A DNA stretch of 64,000 nt from Blautia sp. MSJ-9 (GTDB taxonomy: Bacteria; Bacillota; Clostridia; Lachnospirales; Lachnospiraceae), in the NCBI RefSeq assembly GCF_018919065.1, contig NZ_JAHLQG010000049.1, positions 18,407 through 82,406 of the forward strand, given 5' to 3'. Made by a program: the position numbers and the translations under genes. Below the pieces are notes generated by a model. It searched no databases. It was not told the origin of the DNA and saw only the letters and a list, made by a program, of their open reading frames with translations. This document shows, one piece after another, positions 34,871-45,012 of this stretch. Positions within the stretch are counted from its first letter, which is position 1; every line of letters starts with the position of its first letter.

Positions 34871-35770
34871 GTGAATAAAGTGAAAAAGATGCTCTATTCT
34901 CAGAAGGTGGCACCCTACGTATTCGTACTTCCGTTTGTTATCAGCCTTCTGGTATTCTGGTTATATCCGCTCATCAGTGGTATTGTAATGAGTTTTCAGG
35001 ATATTTCATTTGGCGGTTCTCAGTGGGTTGGTCTGAAGCATTACCAGAAACTGGCTTCCGATAAGTTCTTCAAGACGGCTGTATTTAACAGTGTGGAATA
35101 CATGCTTCTGACACTGCTCCTGCTGATTCCAATCCCAATGATGCTTGCAGTACTGATGGAAAGCCGTCTTACCAAAGCCAAAGGCGTATGGAAAGTGATC
35201 ATGTACATTCCGGCACTTACATCTGTAGTTATTTCCGGTATGTTATTCCGACTGATGTTCTCAGAAGGTGATAACGGACAGATGAACCAGTTAATGCATT
35301 TGCTTGGAAATGCAAGTATTCCATGGCTGAAAGCAAAGACTACCGGATGGATAGCTCTGTTATTACTCTGTATGTGGAGATGGACAGGTGTTAACATGCT
35401 GTATTTTATTTCCGGTTTAAAGAGTATTGATACATCTCTTTATGAATCAGCAGACATCGACGGTGCCAACGCAAAACAGAAATTCTGGTATGTGACACTG
35501 CCGCTTCTGAAACCGACAACCATCTATGTTATTACAATTTCCGTATATGCCGGTCTGTCCATGTTCCTTGAGAGTTTTATGCTGTGGAACGGTAACTCAT
35601 CACCGAAGAACATTGGTCTTACTATCGTAGGATATCTGTATAAACGTGGTATTGAGAAAAATGATATGGGTTATGCGTGTGCCGTAGGTATGGTGCTTCT
35701 GGTCATTGCCCTGGCTATCAATGTTGTCCAGCTTGTGGCAACAGGAACATTCAAGAAGGAGGAAAAGTGA
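34871..35770 (+). CDS. ABC sugar importer permease, MalF type
   Basis: Membrane permease of a CUT1 sugar importer, 299 residues, six helices, with the EAA loop ESADIDGANAKQKFWYVTLPLLKP. The start is GTG at 34871 with GAGGAGG upstream. It is one base from the next permease start region and belongs to the binding-protein operon. Confidence 0.92.
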   Translation: MNKVKKMLYSQKVAPYVFVLPFVISLLVFWLYPLISGIVMSFQDISFGGSQWVGLKHYQKLASDKFFKTAVFNSVEYMLLTLLLLIPIPMMLAVLMESRLTKAKGVWKVIMYIPALTSVVISGMLFRLMFSEGDNGQMNQLMHLLGNASIPWLKAKTTGWIALLLLCMWRWTGVNMLYFISGLKSIDTSLYESADIDGANAKQKFWYVTLPLLKPTTIYVITISVYAGLSMFLESFMLWNGNSSPKNIGLTIVGYLYKRGIEKNDMGYACAVGMVLLVIALAINVVQLVATGTFKKEEK

Positions 35771-35771
35771 T

Positions 35772-36647
35772 ATGGCAAAAACAGCAGCTCAGCCAAAGAC
35801 AATGGAATCAAATCATAAAGTTGCGTCTGTATTATCCACAGGGCTTTTCGCTATCCTCTGTGTGCTGATCGCATTCCCGCTTCTTGCAGGTTTCTTCGCT
35901 TCCTTCCAGGAAGGCCGTGAAGTGGTTATGAAAGGTATGTCCCTGAATCTTGATTTTTCCAAGATGCATCTGGATAACTACAAATACCTGTTTTCCGGAA
36001 ATGAGGATTCCCGAAAATATTTTATGTGGTATAAAAACAGTCTGATCCTGACACTGATCACAGTAGTTCTGACACTGCTGGTATGCTACTTCATCGCATA
36101 CGGTCTGACCATGTACAAATTTAAACTTCAGGGATTTTTATTCTTCCTGGTAATCGCAACTATGTGTGTTCCTTTTGAAATCTTGATGCTTCCTCTGTAC
36201 AACGAGGTTACATCTCTTGGGATCATCAATACAAGAGCCGGTGTTATTCTCCCCGGACTATGTGGTGCGTCGACGATTTTCTTCTTTAAACAGTACATGC
36301 AGAGTCTTCCGAAAGAACTTCTGGATGCAGGAAGAATCGACGGATGCACAGAGTATGGTATCAGTGTTAAGATTATGATGCCGATAACCAAACCGGCATT
36401 TGCATCCATGGCAATCCTCTGTGCGATGGGTTCCTGGAACAACATGTTATGGCCGATGCTGGTATTCCGTGATACAAACAAATTTACACTGCAGATCGGT
36501 CTGAATACATTGCTTACACCTTATGGAAATAACTACAACCTTCTGATCGCAGGTTCCATGTTCGGTATTCTTCCAATCCTGATTATCTACCTGATCTTCC
36601 AGAGATACCTGATCGATGGTATGACATCCGGTGCTGTTAAGGGTTGA
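35772..36647 (+). CDS. ABC sugar importer permease, MalG type
   Basis: Second permease of the sugar importer, 291 residues, six helices, with the EAA loop LLDAGRIDGCTEYGISVKIMMPITKP. I chose the ATG at 35772; AAGGAGG lies at the very end of the upstream permease gene. An arabinofuranosidase gene follows after a 187-base gap containing a nested hairpin, so it may share this transcript. Confidence 0.92.
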   Translation: MAKTAAQPKTMESNHKVASVLSTGLFAILCVLIAFPLLAGFFASFQEGREVVMKGMSLNLDFSKMHLDNYKYLFSGNEDSRKYFMWYKNSLILTLITVVLTLLVCYFIAYGLTMYKFKLQGFLFFLVIATMCVPFEILMLPLYNEVTSLGIINTRAGVILPGLCGASTIFFFKQYMQSLPKELLDAGRIDGCTEYGISVKIMMPITKPAFASMAILCAMGSWNNMLWPMLVFRDTNKFTLQIGLNTLLTPYGNNYNLLIAGSMFGILPILIIYLIFQRYLIDGMTSGAVKG

Positions 36648-36696
36648 TCAAAAGTTGTAAGTATTTGAATTATAACTTACTGATATGATAAAAAAT

Positions 36697-36770
36697 GAGC
36701 TGTCCCATTGAGTTTTGAAATTAATGTTACTGTAACTGGTGATCATTTAACATTACTTATGAGGCAGCTC
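36697..36770. repeat. Nested palindrome between permease and GH51
   Basis: Outer arms GAGCTG (36697-36702) and CAGCTC (36765-36770) with CCAT/ATG pairs inside, and inner TAATGTTA/TTAACATTA. There is no T-run. It could be a small palindromic repeat or an attenuator. Confidence 0.5.
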
Positions 36771-36792
36771 AAATAACATAATGGTAAACTAA

Positions 36793-38358
<1,566 letters not shown>

Positions 38359-38365
38359 AAATGAT

Positions 38366-38419
38366 CCCTCTTAAGTGGACAAGGTAAATAACCAAGATCT
38401 ACTTAAGGGGGACTTTTTT
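38366..38419 (+). terminator. Terminator closing the arabinan locus
   Basis: CCCTCTTAAGT (38366-38376) pairs with ACTTAAGGGGG (38401-38411) with one G-T wobble, then ACTTTTTT. Confidence 0.85.
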
Positions 38420-38470
38420 ATGTCTGTTTTGACAATGGATAGTGTCGGGAATATTTCTTATATATCAGAA

Positions 38471-39298
38471 CTATTTGATCAGAAAAGGCTGAAGTGTCTG
38501 TATCGTGTATTCATGCAGTGCTTCTTTTTTACTTCTGTCAATCTGCAGATAATGCGCATAAAGTACATCCAGAACCAGCAGGATCGGGAACTGCGGGGAA
38601 ATAATGTTTCCATATTCCAGATGTTCCATACTTGCAAAGATCAGAGTTTCATCGCAGAACTCCTGATAAGATTTATCCTGTCTTGCGGTCATAAGAAGGG
38701 TATAGGCACCTCTCTGGTGAGCTGCTTTCAGGGAAGAAATAATATCGTCTGTCTGTCCGCTGACACTGATCCCGATGACCAGACAGTTTTCATCCAGAAT
38801 GACAGAATTTACCTTCATAATATGACTGTCTGTGACAGCTTCGATATTCAGTCCGATCCGCATAAAACGTAGCTTCATCTCCTGCGCTACGAGTCCGGAA
38901 CTGCCTCTGCCGTAGACATAAACACGAGGTTTGGAAACCAGCAGATTTGTGATCCGTGCGATCTGTGCTTTGTCCAGCAGAGCGTTGGATTTATTCAGAA
39001 GTTCCTGATAAGTATTAAATTCCGATACTTCGAAATTCGGGATGTTCTCTTCGGGACCCGGAGTCAGGCTCTGTTTGTATTCATAAATAAACTCCCGGTA
39101 TCCGTGAAATCCGCATTTCTGGGCGAAACGTGAAAGGGAAGCCTCCGACACATACAGAAGTCCTGAAATATTTTTGGAAGAGAAATCCTGTTCTTCTGTA
39201 TTGTGGATAAAGAAATCAGCGATCGTTCTCTCCAGAGGAGTAAATGTATGATAATAAGATTCAATCAAAGGGATGATCTTATGCTTATTTAATGACAT
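38471..39298 (-). CDS. RpiR/MurR family regulator with SIS domain
   Basis: A 275-residue regulator with an N-terminal HTH_6 domain (ERTIADFFIHNTEEQDFSSKNISGLLYVSEASLSRFAQKCGF) and a C-terminal SIS sugar-phosphate-binding domain (VYVYGRGSSGLVAQEMKLRFMRIG...VIGISVSGQTDDI). It is divergent from nagB, so control of amino-sugar catabolism in response to GlcNAc-6-P or GlcN-6-P is likely. An inverted pair of half-sites lies in the shared promoter region. Confidence 0.9.
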   Translation of the reverse strand: MSLNKHKIIPLIESYYHTFTPLERTIADFFIHNTEEQDFSSKNISGLLYVSEASLSRFAQKCGFHGYREFIYEYKQSLTPGPEENIPNFEVSEFNTYQELLNKSNALLDKAQIARITNLLVSKPRVYVYGRGSSGLVAQEMKLRFMRIGLNIEAVTDSHIMKVNSVILDENCLVIGISVSGQTDDIISSLKAAHQRGAYTLLMTARQDKSYQEFCDETLIFASMEHLEYGNIISPQFPILLVLDVLYAHYLQIDRSKKEALHEYTIQTLQPFLIK

Positions 39299-39343
39299 GC
39301 GGAATCAGTCCTTTCTGTAGTATGCAAATATTGCTGTTTATTT

Positions 39344-39370
39344 GTTACTGGACCCGGAGGGGACAGTAAC
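39344..39370. repeat. GTTACTG/CAGTAAC hairpin
   Basis: GTTACTG (39344-39350) and CAGTAAC (39364-39370) around GACCCGGAGGGGA. Related hairpins lie at 50765-50789 and in the element at 13799-13943. Confidence 0.55.
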
Positions 39371-39402
39371 GTTTGTCTCGTTTTCGGCGATAAAAATAAT
39401 CC

Positions 39403-39489
39403 TGAAATTACTATATCATCACATAATTTTTTTCTCAAGGAGAAATGTAAATATTTTCAAAAAAAACAATAGTAAAGAAAGTAATTTCA
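39403..39489. promoter_or_regulatory. Inverted half-sites in the rpiR-nagB region
   Basis: TGAAATTACT (39403-39412) and AGTAATTTCA (39480-39489) are perfectly inverted copies 67 bases apart. RpiR regulators often bind TGAAA..TTTCA palindromes, so looping by the divergent regulator is possible. The rest of 39299-39650 shows no gene. Confidence 0.5.
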
Positions 39490-39650
39490 ATCCTGTTGGT
39501 AAAACAAATCCGTTGAAGAGAATAAAATGATAAAAATTGAAAGAAGATTCTAAAGATAACACTTTCGTTGAAAATAGAACCAGAGCGAATTATAATGAAT
39601 CCATAACAAATCGGAAGTGTCAGATGACACGCAGAAGAAGGAGAAAAACT

Positions 39651-40394
39651 ATGATCATTTATGTAGGCAAAGACTATCAGGACGTAAGCAGAAAAGCAGC
39701 AAATATCATGTCTGCCCAGATTATTATGAAACCAAACGCAGTTCTCGGACTGGCAACAGGATCCACACCGGTTGGATTGTATAAACAGCTCATCGAATGG
39801 TACAACAAAGGTGACCTTGATTTCTCTCAGATCACATCTGTAAACCTGGATGAGTATAAAGGACTCTCCGGTGATAACGATCAGAGTTACCGTTATTTCA
39901 TGAACACAAACCTGTTTGATCATGTAAACATTGATAAAACCAGAACTTATGTACCAAACGGACTGGAAGAAGACAGCGACAAAGCATGTGCCGATTACAA
40001 TGAGATCATCCGCAGCGTAGGCGGAATCGATATCCAGCTTCTGGGAATCGGTGGAAACGGACATATCGGATTCAACGAGCCTGGCGAAGCTTTTGAGAAA
40101 GAAACTCACTGTGTAGATCTTACAGAAAGCACGATCAAGGCAAATGCAAGATTCTTCGAGAGTATGGATGAAGTGCCGAAACAGGCATATACCATGGGAA
40201 TCAAGAATATCATGGCGGCTAAGAAAATCCTTCTTGTAGCAACAGGAAGTGCCAAAGCAGATGCACTGTACAAATCCCTGTACGGACCGATCACACCAAA
40301 TGTACCGGCATCTATTCTTCAGCTTCATCAGGATGTAACTGTAGTAGCAGATGAAGATGCTTTAAGTCTTATTAAAGAAAAAGGACTTTTGTAA
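39651..40394 (+). CDS. nagB: Glucosamine-6-phosphate deaminase NagB
   Basis: Converts glucosamine-6-P to fructose-6-P and ammonia; 247 residues, the normal length of the Gram-positive form. Motifs: LGLATGSTPVGLY phosphate loop, SVNLDEYKGL catalytic Asp, and GIGGNGHIGFNEPG. I chose the ATG at 39651, 7 bases after AAGGAG; the open frame before it has no family similarity. It starts the nagB-nagA-nanE group. Confidence 0.95.
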   Translation: MIIYVGKDYQDVSRKAANIMSAQIIMKPNAVLGLATGSTPVGLYKQLIEWYNKGDLDFSQITSVNLDEYKGLSGDNDQSYRYFMNTNLFDHVNIDKTRTYVPNGLEEDSDKACADYNEIIRSVGGIDIQLLGIGGNGHIGFNEPGEAFEKETHCVDLTESTIKANARFFESMDEVPKQAYTMGIKNIMAAKKILLVATGSAKADALYKSLYGPITPNVPASILQLHQDVTVVADEDALSLIKEKGLL

Positions 40395-40434
40395 CTTTTA
40401 CTCCTGTGAGATAATGAGAATATATGGCTGCACC

Positions 40435-40472
40435 GGGCAGATCACTGTTTCTGAAATAAACAGTAAACTGCC
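40435..40472 (+). other. Hairpin between nagB and nagA
   Basis: GGCAG pairs with CTGCC and ACTGTTT (40444-40450) with AAACAGT (40458-40464). Without a T-run it looks like a processing or attenuation structure. Confidence 0.5.
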
Positions 40473-40511
40473 TTGACAGCAGGAATTCAGGGAGAAAAGA
40501 GGAAAAATCAG

Positions 40512-41615
40512 ATGATTATAAAGAATGGAAAAGTTTTTCAGGAAGACGGAAGCTATAAAATAACAGACTTGTATATAGAAAACGGCAGGATCGTGGCTTC
40601 TGAAGAAGAAGTGACAGATAAAACAGAACTGAACGCAGCAGGAATGAAGGTTTTACCTGGTCTGGTAGATATCCACAGTCATGGAGCAGTCCGCCATGAT
40701 TTTTCAGACGCAGATGTTGAAGGATTAAGAACAATCCTTCAGTATGAAAAGTCTCAGGGAATCACATCCTACTGTCCGACATCCATGACACTTCCGAAAG
40801 AAGAACTGCTTAAGATTTTCCAGACAGCAAAGGATGTAAAGCAGGATGAAACCTGTGCCCGTATTGTAGGTATCAATATGGAAGGACCTTTTCTTGATCC
40901 TGCAAAAAAGGGAGCACATGTAGAAGGCTACATCCGTAAACCGGACGTTGAATTTTTCAGAGCATGTAATGAAGCGGCAGGTGGACTGATCAAACTAGTA
41001 ACTCTTGCACCAAACATGGAAGGTTCCAGGGAATTTATCAGAGAATTACATAACGAAGTGGTTATTTCTATCGGACATACAGCAGCAGATTATGACTGTG
41101 CGGCAGAAGCAATGAAAGAGGGAGCGCTTCATGTGACTCATCTTTATAATGCCATGAACCCGATGGGGCACAGAGAACCTGGTGTGATCGGTGCAGCAGC
41201 AGATGATCAGGACTGTATGGTAGAAATGATCGGAGACGGGATTCATATCCATCCGGTAACAGTGCGCAATACTTTCCGTTTATTTGGAGACAGCAGAGTC
41301 ATTCTTATCAGTGATTCCATGATGGCAACCGGTATGGAGAACGGACTGTATGAACTGGGTGGACAGGAAGTAACGATGAAAGACAGAAAAGCAACTCTGG
41401 CGGATGGTACGATCGCCGGTTCAGCAACCTGCCTTTTTGACTGCATGAAGTGTGTTATTTCTATGGGCGTTCCGGAAAGAGAAGCCATTCTGGCAGCAAC
41501 GGCAAACCCTGCAAGAAGTATCGGGATTTATGATAAAGTTGGTTCCCTTACCCCTGGAAAAAGAGCAGATATTGTGCTGACAGATGAAGAACTGAATATT
41601 GTAAAAGTATTATAG
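40512..41615 (+). CDS. nagA: N-acetylglucosamine-6-phosphate deacetylase NagA
   Basis: Amidohydrolase of 367 residues removing acetate from GlcNAc-6-P to feed NagB. Metal and catalytic residues are visible in VDIHSHGAVRHDFSD, GINMEGPFLDP, ISIGHTAADYD, VTHLYNAMNPMGHREPG and LISDSMMATG. I chose the ATG at 40512 because the product then begins at the family's first strand (MIIKNGKVFQEDG) behind a purine-rich AGAGGAAAAA site. nagB is 117 bases upstream. Confidence 0.95.
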   Translation: MIIKNGKVFQEDGSYKITDLYIENGRIVASEEEVTDKTELNAAGMKVLPGLVDIHSHGAVRHDFSDADVEGLRTILQYEKSQGITSYCPTSMTLPKEELLKIFQTAKDVKQDETCARIVGINMEGPFLDPAKKGAHVEGYIRKPDVEFFRACNEAAGGLIKLVTLAPNMEGSREFIRELHNEVVISIGHTAADYDCAAEAMKEGALHVTHLYNAMNPMGHREPGVIGAAADDQDCMVEMIGDGIHIHPVTVRNTFRLFGDSRVILISDSMMATGMENGLYELGGQEVTMKDRKATLADGTIAGSATCLFDCMKCVISMGVPEREAILAATANPARSIGIYDKVGSLTPGKRADIVLTDEELNIVKVL

Positions 41616-41677
41616 AAACAGAACTAAAAATAATAATAATTTTTAAATATTAATCACCATGAAAATAATTTTCTTTA

Positions 41678-41686
41678 TGCTATAAT
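41678..41686 (+). promoter_or_regulatory. Extended -10 promoter of nanE
   Basis: TGC followed by TATAAT (41681-41686), with no clear -35. It lets nanE be transcribed separately from nagA. Confidence 0.55.
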
Positions 41687-41759
41687 GAGCTCATAAATGA
41701 AAGCAGTATCAGAAGTGTATGAAACTGATCATAGCTATGTAAAGAAAAGGGGAAAGAAT

Positions 41760-42461
41760 ATGACCAAAAAAGAAATTCTGGATGCGATTCATGGACAGAT
41801 GATCATTTCCTGTCAGGCAGTAGAAGGTGAACCATTATATGTAGAAGAGAAATCCATTATGTATTTAATGGCCCGTGCTGCAAAACAGGCAGGTACACCT
41901 GCGATCCGTACCAGCAGCATCCGTGATGTTATTGCGATCAAAGAAGAGACAGGACTTCCTGTTATCGGTCTGGTGAAGATTCAGTATCCTGGATATGAAG
42001 GATATATTACACCTACCATGAAAGAAGTTGACGATCTGGTAGCAGCAGGTTCTGATGTTGTGGCGCTGGACTGTACACTTCGTAAACGTGGGGATGGAAC
42101 AACTGTTAATGAATTTATCGCCCAGATCAAAGAGAAATATCCGGACATTATCCTGATGGCTGATATTTCTAATTATGAAGAAGGTATCAATGCATGGAAA
42201 TGCGGCGTAGATATCGTTGGAACAACCATGAGTGGATATACGGATTACACATCCAAAAAGGATGAACCAGATTATGAACTGATGGAGAGGCTTGCAAAAG
42301 ATACAGACATTCCGGTTATCGGAGAAGGCAAGATCCATTATCCGGATCAAGCTGTAAAAGCACTTCAGACAGGTGTATGGGCAATTGTAGTGGGCGGAGC
42401 GATCACACGTCCGCTGGAGATCGCACAGAGATTCCAGAAGGCAATTGAAGCAAGTAAATAA
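41760..42461 (+). CDS. nanE: N-acetylmannosamine-6-phosphate 2-epimerase NanE
   Basis: TIM-barrel epimerase converting ManNAc-6-P to GlcNAc-6-P in sialic acid breakdown, 233 residues. Recognisable parts are IISCQAVEGEPLY, VIGLVKIQYPGYEGYITPTMKEVD, ALDCTLRKRGDG and VIGEGKIHYPDQAVKALQTGVWAIVVGGAITRP. I chose the ATG at 41760 after AAAGGGGAAAG. Other sialic acid genes (nanA, nanK) are not in the window. Confidence 0.93.
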   Translation: MTKKEILDAIHGQMIISCQAVEGEPLYVEEKSIMYLMARAAKQAGTPAIRTSSIRDVIAIKEETGLPVIGLVKIQYPGYEGYITPTMKEVDDLVAAGSDVVALDCTLRKRGDGTTVNEFIAQIKEKYPDIILMADISNYEEGINAWKCGVDIVGTTMSGYTDYTSKKDEPDYELMERLAKDTDIPVIGEGKIHYPDQAVKALQTGVWAIVVGGAITRPLEIAQRFQKAIEASK

Positions 42462-42471
42462 AACGGGAACC

Positions 42472-42507
42472 AAAAAAGGGATGTGTCAGATGAACATCCC
42501 TTTTTTT
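42472..42507 (+). terminator. Terminator after nanE
   Basis: AAAAAAGGGATGT (42472-42484) pairs with ACATCCCTTTTTTT (42494-42507). Confidence 0.92.
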
Positions 42508-42539
42508 ACCAGATAAACGGTGAAGTTGTTTGGTTATGA

Positions 42540-42574
42540 GCAGGCAGCGAAGTGTATGCTTTTACCTGCCTGCC
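42540..42574 (+). repeat. Dispersed intergenic repeat, copy 4
   Basis: GCAGGCAGCGAAGTG followed by TATGCTTTTACCTGCCTG, about 25 of 33 positions as in copy 2. It begins with the same TTATGAG flank as copy 1 and lies directly downstream of the RpiR remnant. Confidence 0.6.
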
Positions 42575-42578
42575 GAAA

Positions 42579-42890
42579 TTATAACAGTTTATTTGTGATA
42601 GCCTGTGCTGTTGCAGAACGTGCTGCGGATCTGCTCTCAGGCTTCTGGCAGCAGAATCCATAAAACAGACAGTCAATGATAAATAACTGACCGACTTTTG
42701 CAGCAACTGACCCGGATTGCAGAGGACTTTCATTGCATCCGCACTGTACCCGAAACAGTAAACCCTGCGGGCTTTGGAAAGAATAGAAACTGCTCTGGTC
42801 ATACTTTCTTCGTCAAAGAGTTCATAACTCTCATTAAGAGAAAGGATGGATGATTTTATCAGCTTGATATTGAAGGTCGAAATGGAATGG
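42579..42890 (-). pseudogene. Collapsed RpiR family regulator gene
   Basis: On the minus strand, one frame reads the RpiR linker and the start of the SIS domain (FNIKLIKSSILSLNESYELF, then AVSILSKARRVYCFGY). A second frame then reads the family's C terminus (NESPLQSGSVAAKVGQLFII, then DCLFYGFC...AITNKLL) and ends at TAA 42579. About 80-90 codons in the middle of the SIS domain and the whole N-terminal HTH are missing, and the two parts are in different frames. It lies between nanE and the GH20 gene, where a sialic/amino-sugar regulator would be expected. Confidence 0.7.
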
Positions 42891-42911
42891 GTAAAGTAAA
42901 AGGAGAAGAAG

Positions 42912-44825
42912 ATGGGTGTGAATTTTATATTGCAGGGGGCAGAAGAGGATATCAGCAGGATTGAGAAGGGAACAAAAATTCTGCAGGAAGAATGGAATGT
43001 CGAAAGTCAGAAAAAAGGGACTGTTTTTTCTGATATTAAGGTAAATGTGAGTTTCCATGAAGGGATGGAACTTGAAATAAAACAGGTGAATGAAGATGTG
43101 GAAATTTGCTGCCATGAACCGGCGCATTTTTTCAGAGCATTGAATTGGGTGCAGAAACATCTGAAAGATACAGAAGGCAAATCTGAGAAAAGGGAAACTG
43201 CATATTTCACAGGAAACGGTCTGATGCTGGACTGTTCCCGCAACGCAGTATTTACGGTAGAGAAAGTAAAAGAAATGATCCGTACACTGGCAAAAATGGG
43301 TCTGAACCGACTGCTTCTTTACACAGAAGACACTTACGAGGTAGCGGATCTGCCATATTTCGGAGCTTACAGAGGAAGATATACAAAAGAAGAAATACAG
43401 GAAATGGATACATATGCGCAGATATTCGGGATTGAACTGATTCCGTGCATTCAGACTCTTGCGCATCTCCACAATGTGTTGAAATGGCCGTCAGCGGAAG
43501 AAATTGTGGACACACCGGATATTTTGCAGGTGGGAAAAGAAGAGAGTTATGTTTTTATTGAGAAGCTTCTGACCGCAGTAAAGGACAGCTTCCATACAAG
43601 ACGTGTGCATCTGGGAATGGATGAAGCTGTCCAGCTTGGCCTGGGAAATTATCTGAAAGAAAATGGCTACAGAAACAGTTCAGAACTGATCAAAGAACAT
43701 TGTACCCGTGTACTGGAAATCTGTAAGAAACTGGGACTGGAGCCTATGATCTGGAGTGATATGTACATCACTTCCAATACAGGAAAAAGCTACTATGAAG
43801 TACCGGAAGATGCCGATTGCAGTGATTGGAAGAAGCCTGATCCGGAGCTTGGACTGGTGTACTGGGATTATTATAACAAAGATGAGAGTGTTTACGAAAA
43901 AATGCTGAAAGTACATAAACAGCTTTCTGATAAGATTGTATTTGCAGGTGGATGCTGGATCTGGAACGGAATCGCACCAAACTATTCCAGAAGTTTTACC
44001 TGTACAAAATCAGCACTTTCTGCATGTAAAAAATATAAGGTACCGGAAGTGTTCTGCACAGCATGGCTGGACAATGGGGCGGAGACGCCAGTAGATGCGA
44101 TCCTGCCGGGAGCAGCATTATTTGCATATCTGGGATTTCATCAGGAATTTGACGAAGCAACGCTGGAAGAAGAGTTCAGAGATGCTGTGGAAAGTAGTCT
44201 AAAAGAGTTCCTGAAACTTGATAAATTTGACAGACTGTTCCTTGGTGATCAGGTGAATATGGCGTCTGAAAATCCTTCTAAATATCTGCTATATCAGGAT
44301 GCAATGCTTGGAATTTTTGATTATCATTTGAAGAATGCGGGAGCTTCTGAGTATTATAAAATGTTGGCAGAAGGACTGAAAAATAGTGCAGAGATCTGTA
44401 AAAATCACACAGGATTTTTTGAATATTATCATTGTCTGGCAGAAATTCTGTCACAGAAATCGGAACTTGGTGTGCAGATAAAAGTGGCATATGATGCACA
44501 AGATTTATCCACATTGAGACAGCTTTGTGAGGAAATCATTCCACATCTTACAGAGAAATTGTGGAAATTAAAAGAACTCAGAGAAGATTTGTGGATGACA
44601 GATGCAAAGCCGTTCGGATACGAGCTGATCGATCTAAGAATGGGTGGTGTGATCACCCGTCTGGAAAGCAGCAGACGCAGACTTTTGAAGTATGTGGAAG
44701 GCAGAATCGACAAACTGGAAGAACTGGAAACTGAGAGAATCCCGTACTTTGCAGAAGGAAAACCGGCGATTGAAAATCACTGGCAGAGAGCTGTCAGTGG
44801 GGCAGATTTTACGGATACGATCTGA
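42912..44825 (+). CDS. Cytoplasmic GH20 beta-N-acetylhexosaminidase
   Basis: A 637-residue intracellular exo-hexosaminidase without signal peptide. The catalytic Asp-Glu pair is in VHLGMDEAVQLG (about residue 235), after the barrel strand GLMLDCSRNAVFTVEKVKEMIRTLAKMGLNRL. The C-terminal ~200 residues are helical, as in the GH20C enzymes of Gram-positive bacteria. AAAAGGAGAAG precedes the ATG. It would liberate GlcNAc or GalNAc from imported oligosaccharides and feed the nag genes upstream. Confidence 0.9.
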   Translation: MGVNFILQGAEEDISRIEKGTKILQEEWNVESQKKGTVFSDIKVNVSFHEGMELEIKQVNEDVEICCHEPAHFFRALNWVQKHLKDTEGKSEKRETAYFTGNGLMLDCSRNAVFTVEKVKEMIRTLAKMGLNRLLLYTEDTYEVADLPYFGAYRGRYTKEEIQEMDTYAQIFGIELIPCIQTLAHLHNVLKWPSAEEIVDTPDILQVGKEESYVFIEKLLTAVKDSFHTRRVHLGMDEAVQLGLGNYLKENGYRNSSELIKEHCTRVLEICKKLGLEPMIWSDMYITSNTGKSYYEVPEDADCSDWKKPDPELGLVYWDYYNKDESVYEKMLKVHKQLSDKIVFAGGCWIWNGIAPNYSRSFTCTKSALSACKKYKVPEVFCTAWLDNGAETPVDAILPGAALFAYLGFHQEFDEATLEEEFRDAVESSLKEFLKLDKFDRLFLGDQVNMASENPSKYLLYQDAMLGIFDYHLKNAGASEYYKMLAEGLKNSAEICKNHTGFFEYYHCLAEILSQKSELGVQIKVAYDAQDLSTLRQLCEEIIPHLTEKLWKLKELREDLWMTDAKPFGYELIDLRMGGVITRLESSRRRLLKYVEGRIDKLEELETERIPYFAEGKPAIENHWQRAVSGADFTDTI

Positions 44826-44909
44826 CCGAATCAACTGCAGGGCGGTTGATCAGTAATACATGAACAGCTTTTTTGACAAATATCAACTTGACACGTACGA
44901 GGGGATGTG

Positions 44910-44986
44910 TAAGACTCTTATTATAATGAACAGTGATAGCATGACAATTCAGTAAAGAGTATCACTGTACTGTAATAAGAGTCTTA
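44910..44986. repeat. Perfect nested palindrome upstream of the phosphatase gene
   Basis: TAAGACTCTTATTA (44910-44923) pairs perfectly with TAATAAGAGTCTTA (44973-44986), and inside it ACAGTGATA (44930-44938) with TATCACTGT (44960-44968). The left arm contains the only good -10 (TATAAT, 44922-44927) in this gap. Confidence 0.7.
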
Positions 44987-45012
44987 TTTTATACAGAAAG
45001 GAAACAATACAA

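Noticed and set aside
38366..38470. CTTAAGTGGAC-type motifs with a short downstream reading frame (MSVLTMDSVGNISY...), considered as an insertion-sequence remnant; CTTAAGTGGACA also occurs near 8960.
   Set aside because: The inverted arms CCCTCTTAAGT / ACTTAAGGGGG followed by T6 form an ordinary terminator after the GH51 gene, and the reading frame runs straight into the antisense of the RpiR gene with no transposase similarity.
38375..38872. A 165-codon plus-strand open frame.
   Set aside because: It is antisense to the rpiR gene for most of its length and shows no family similarity of its own.
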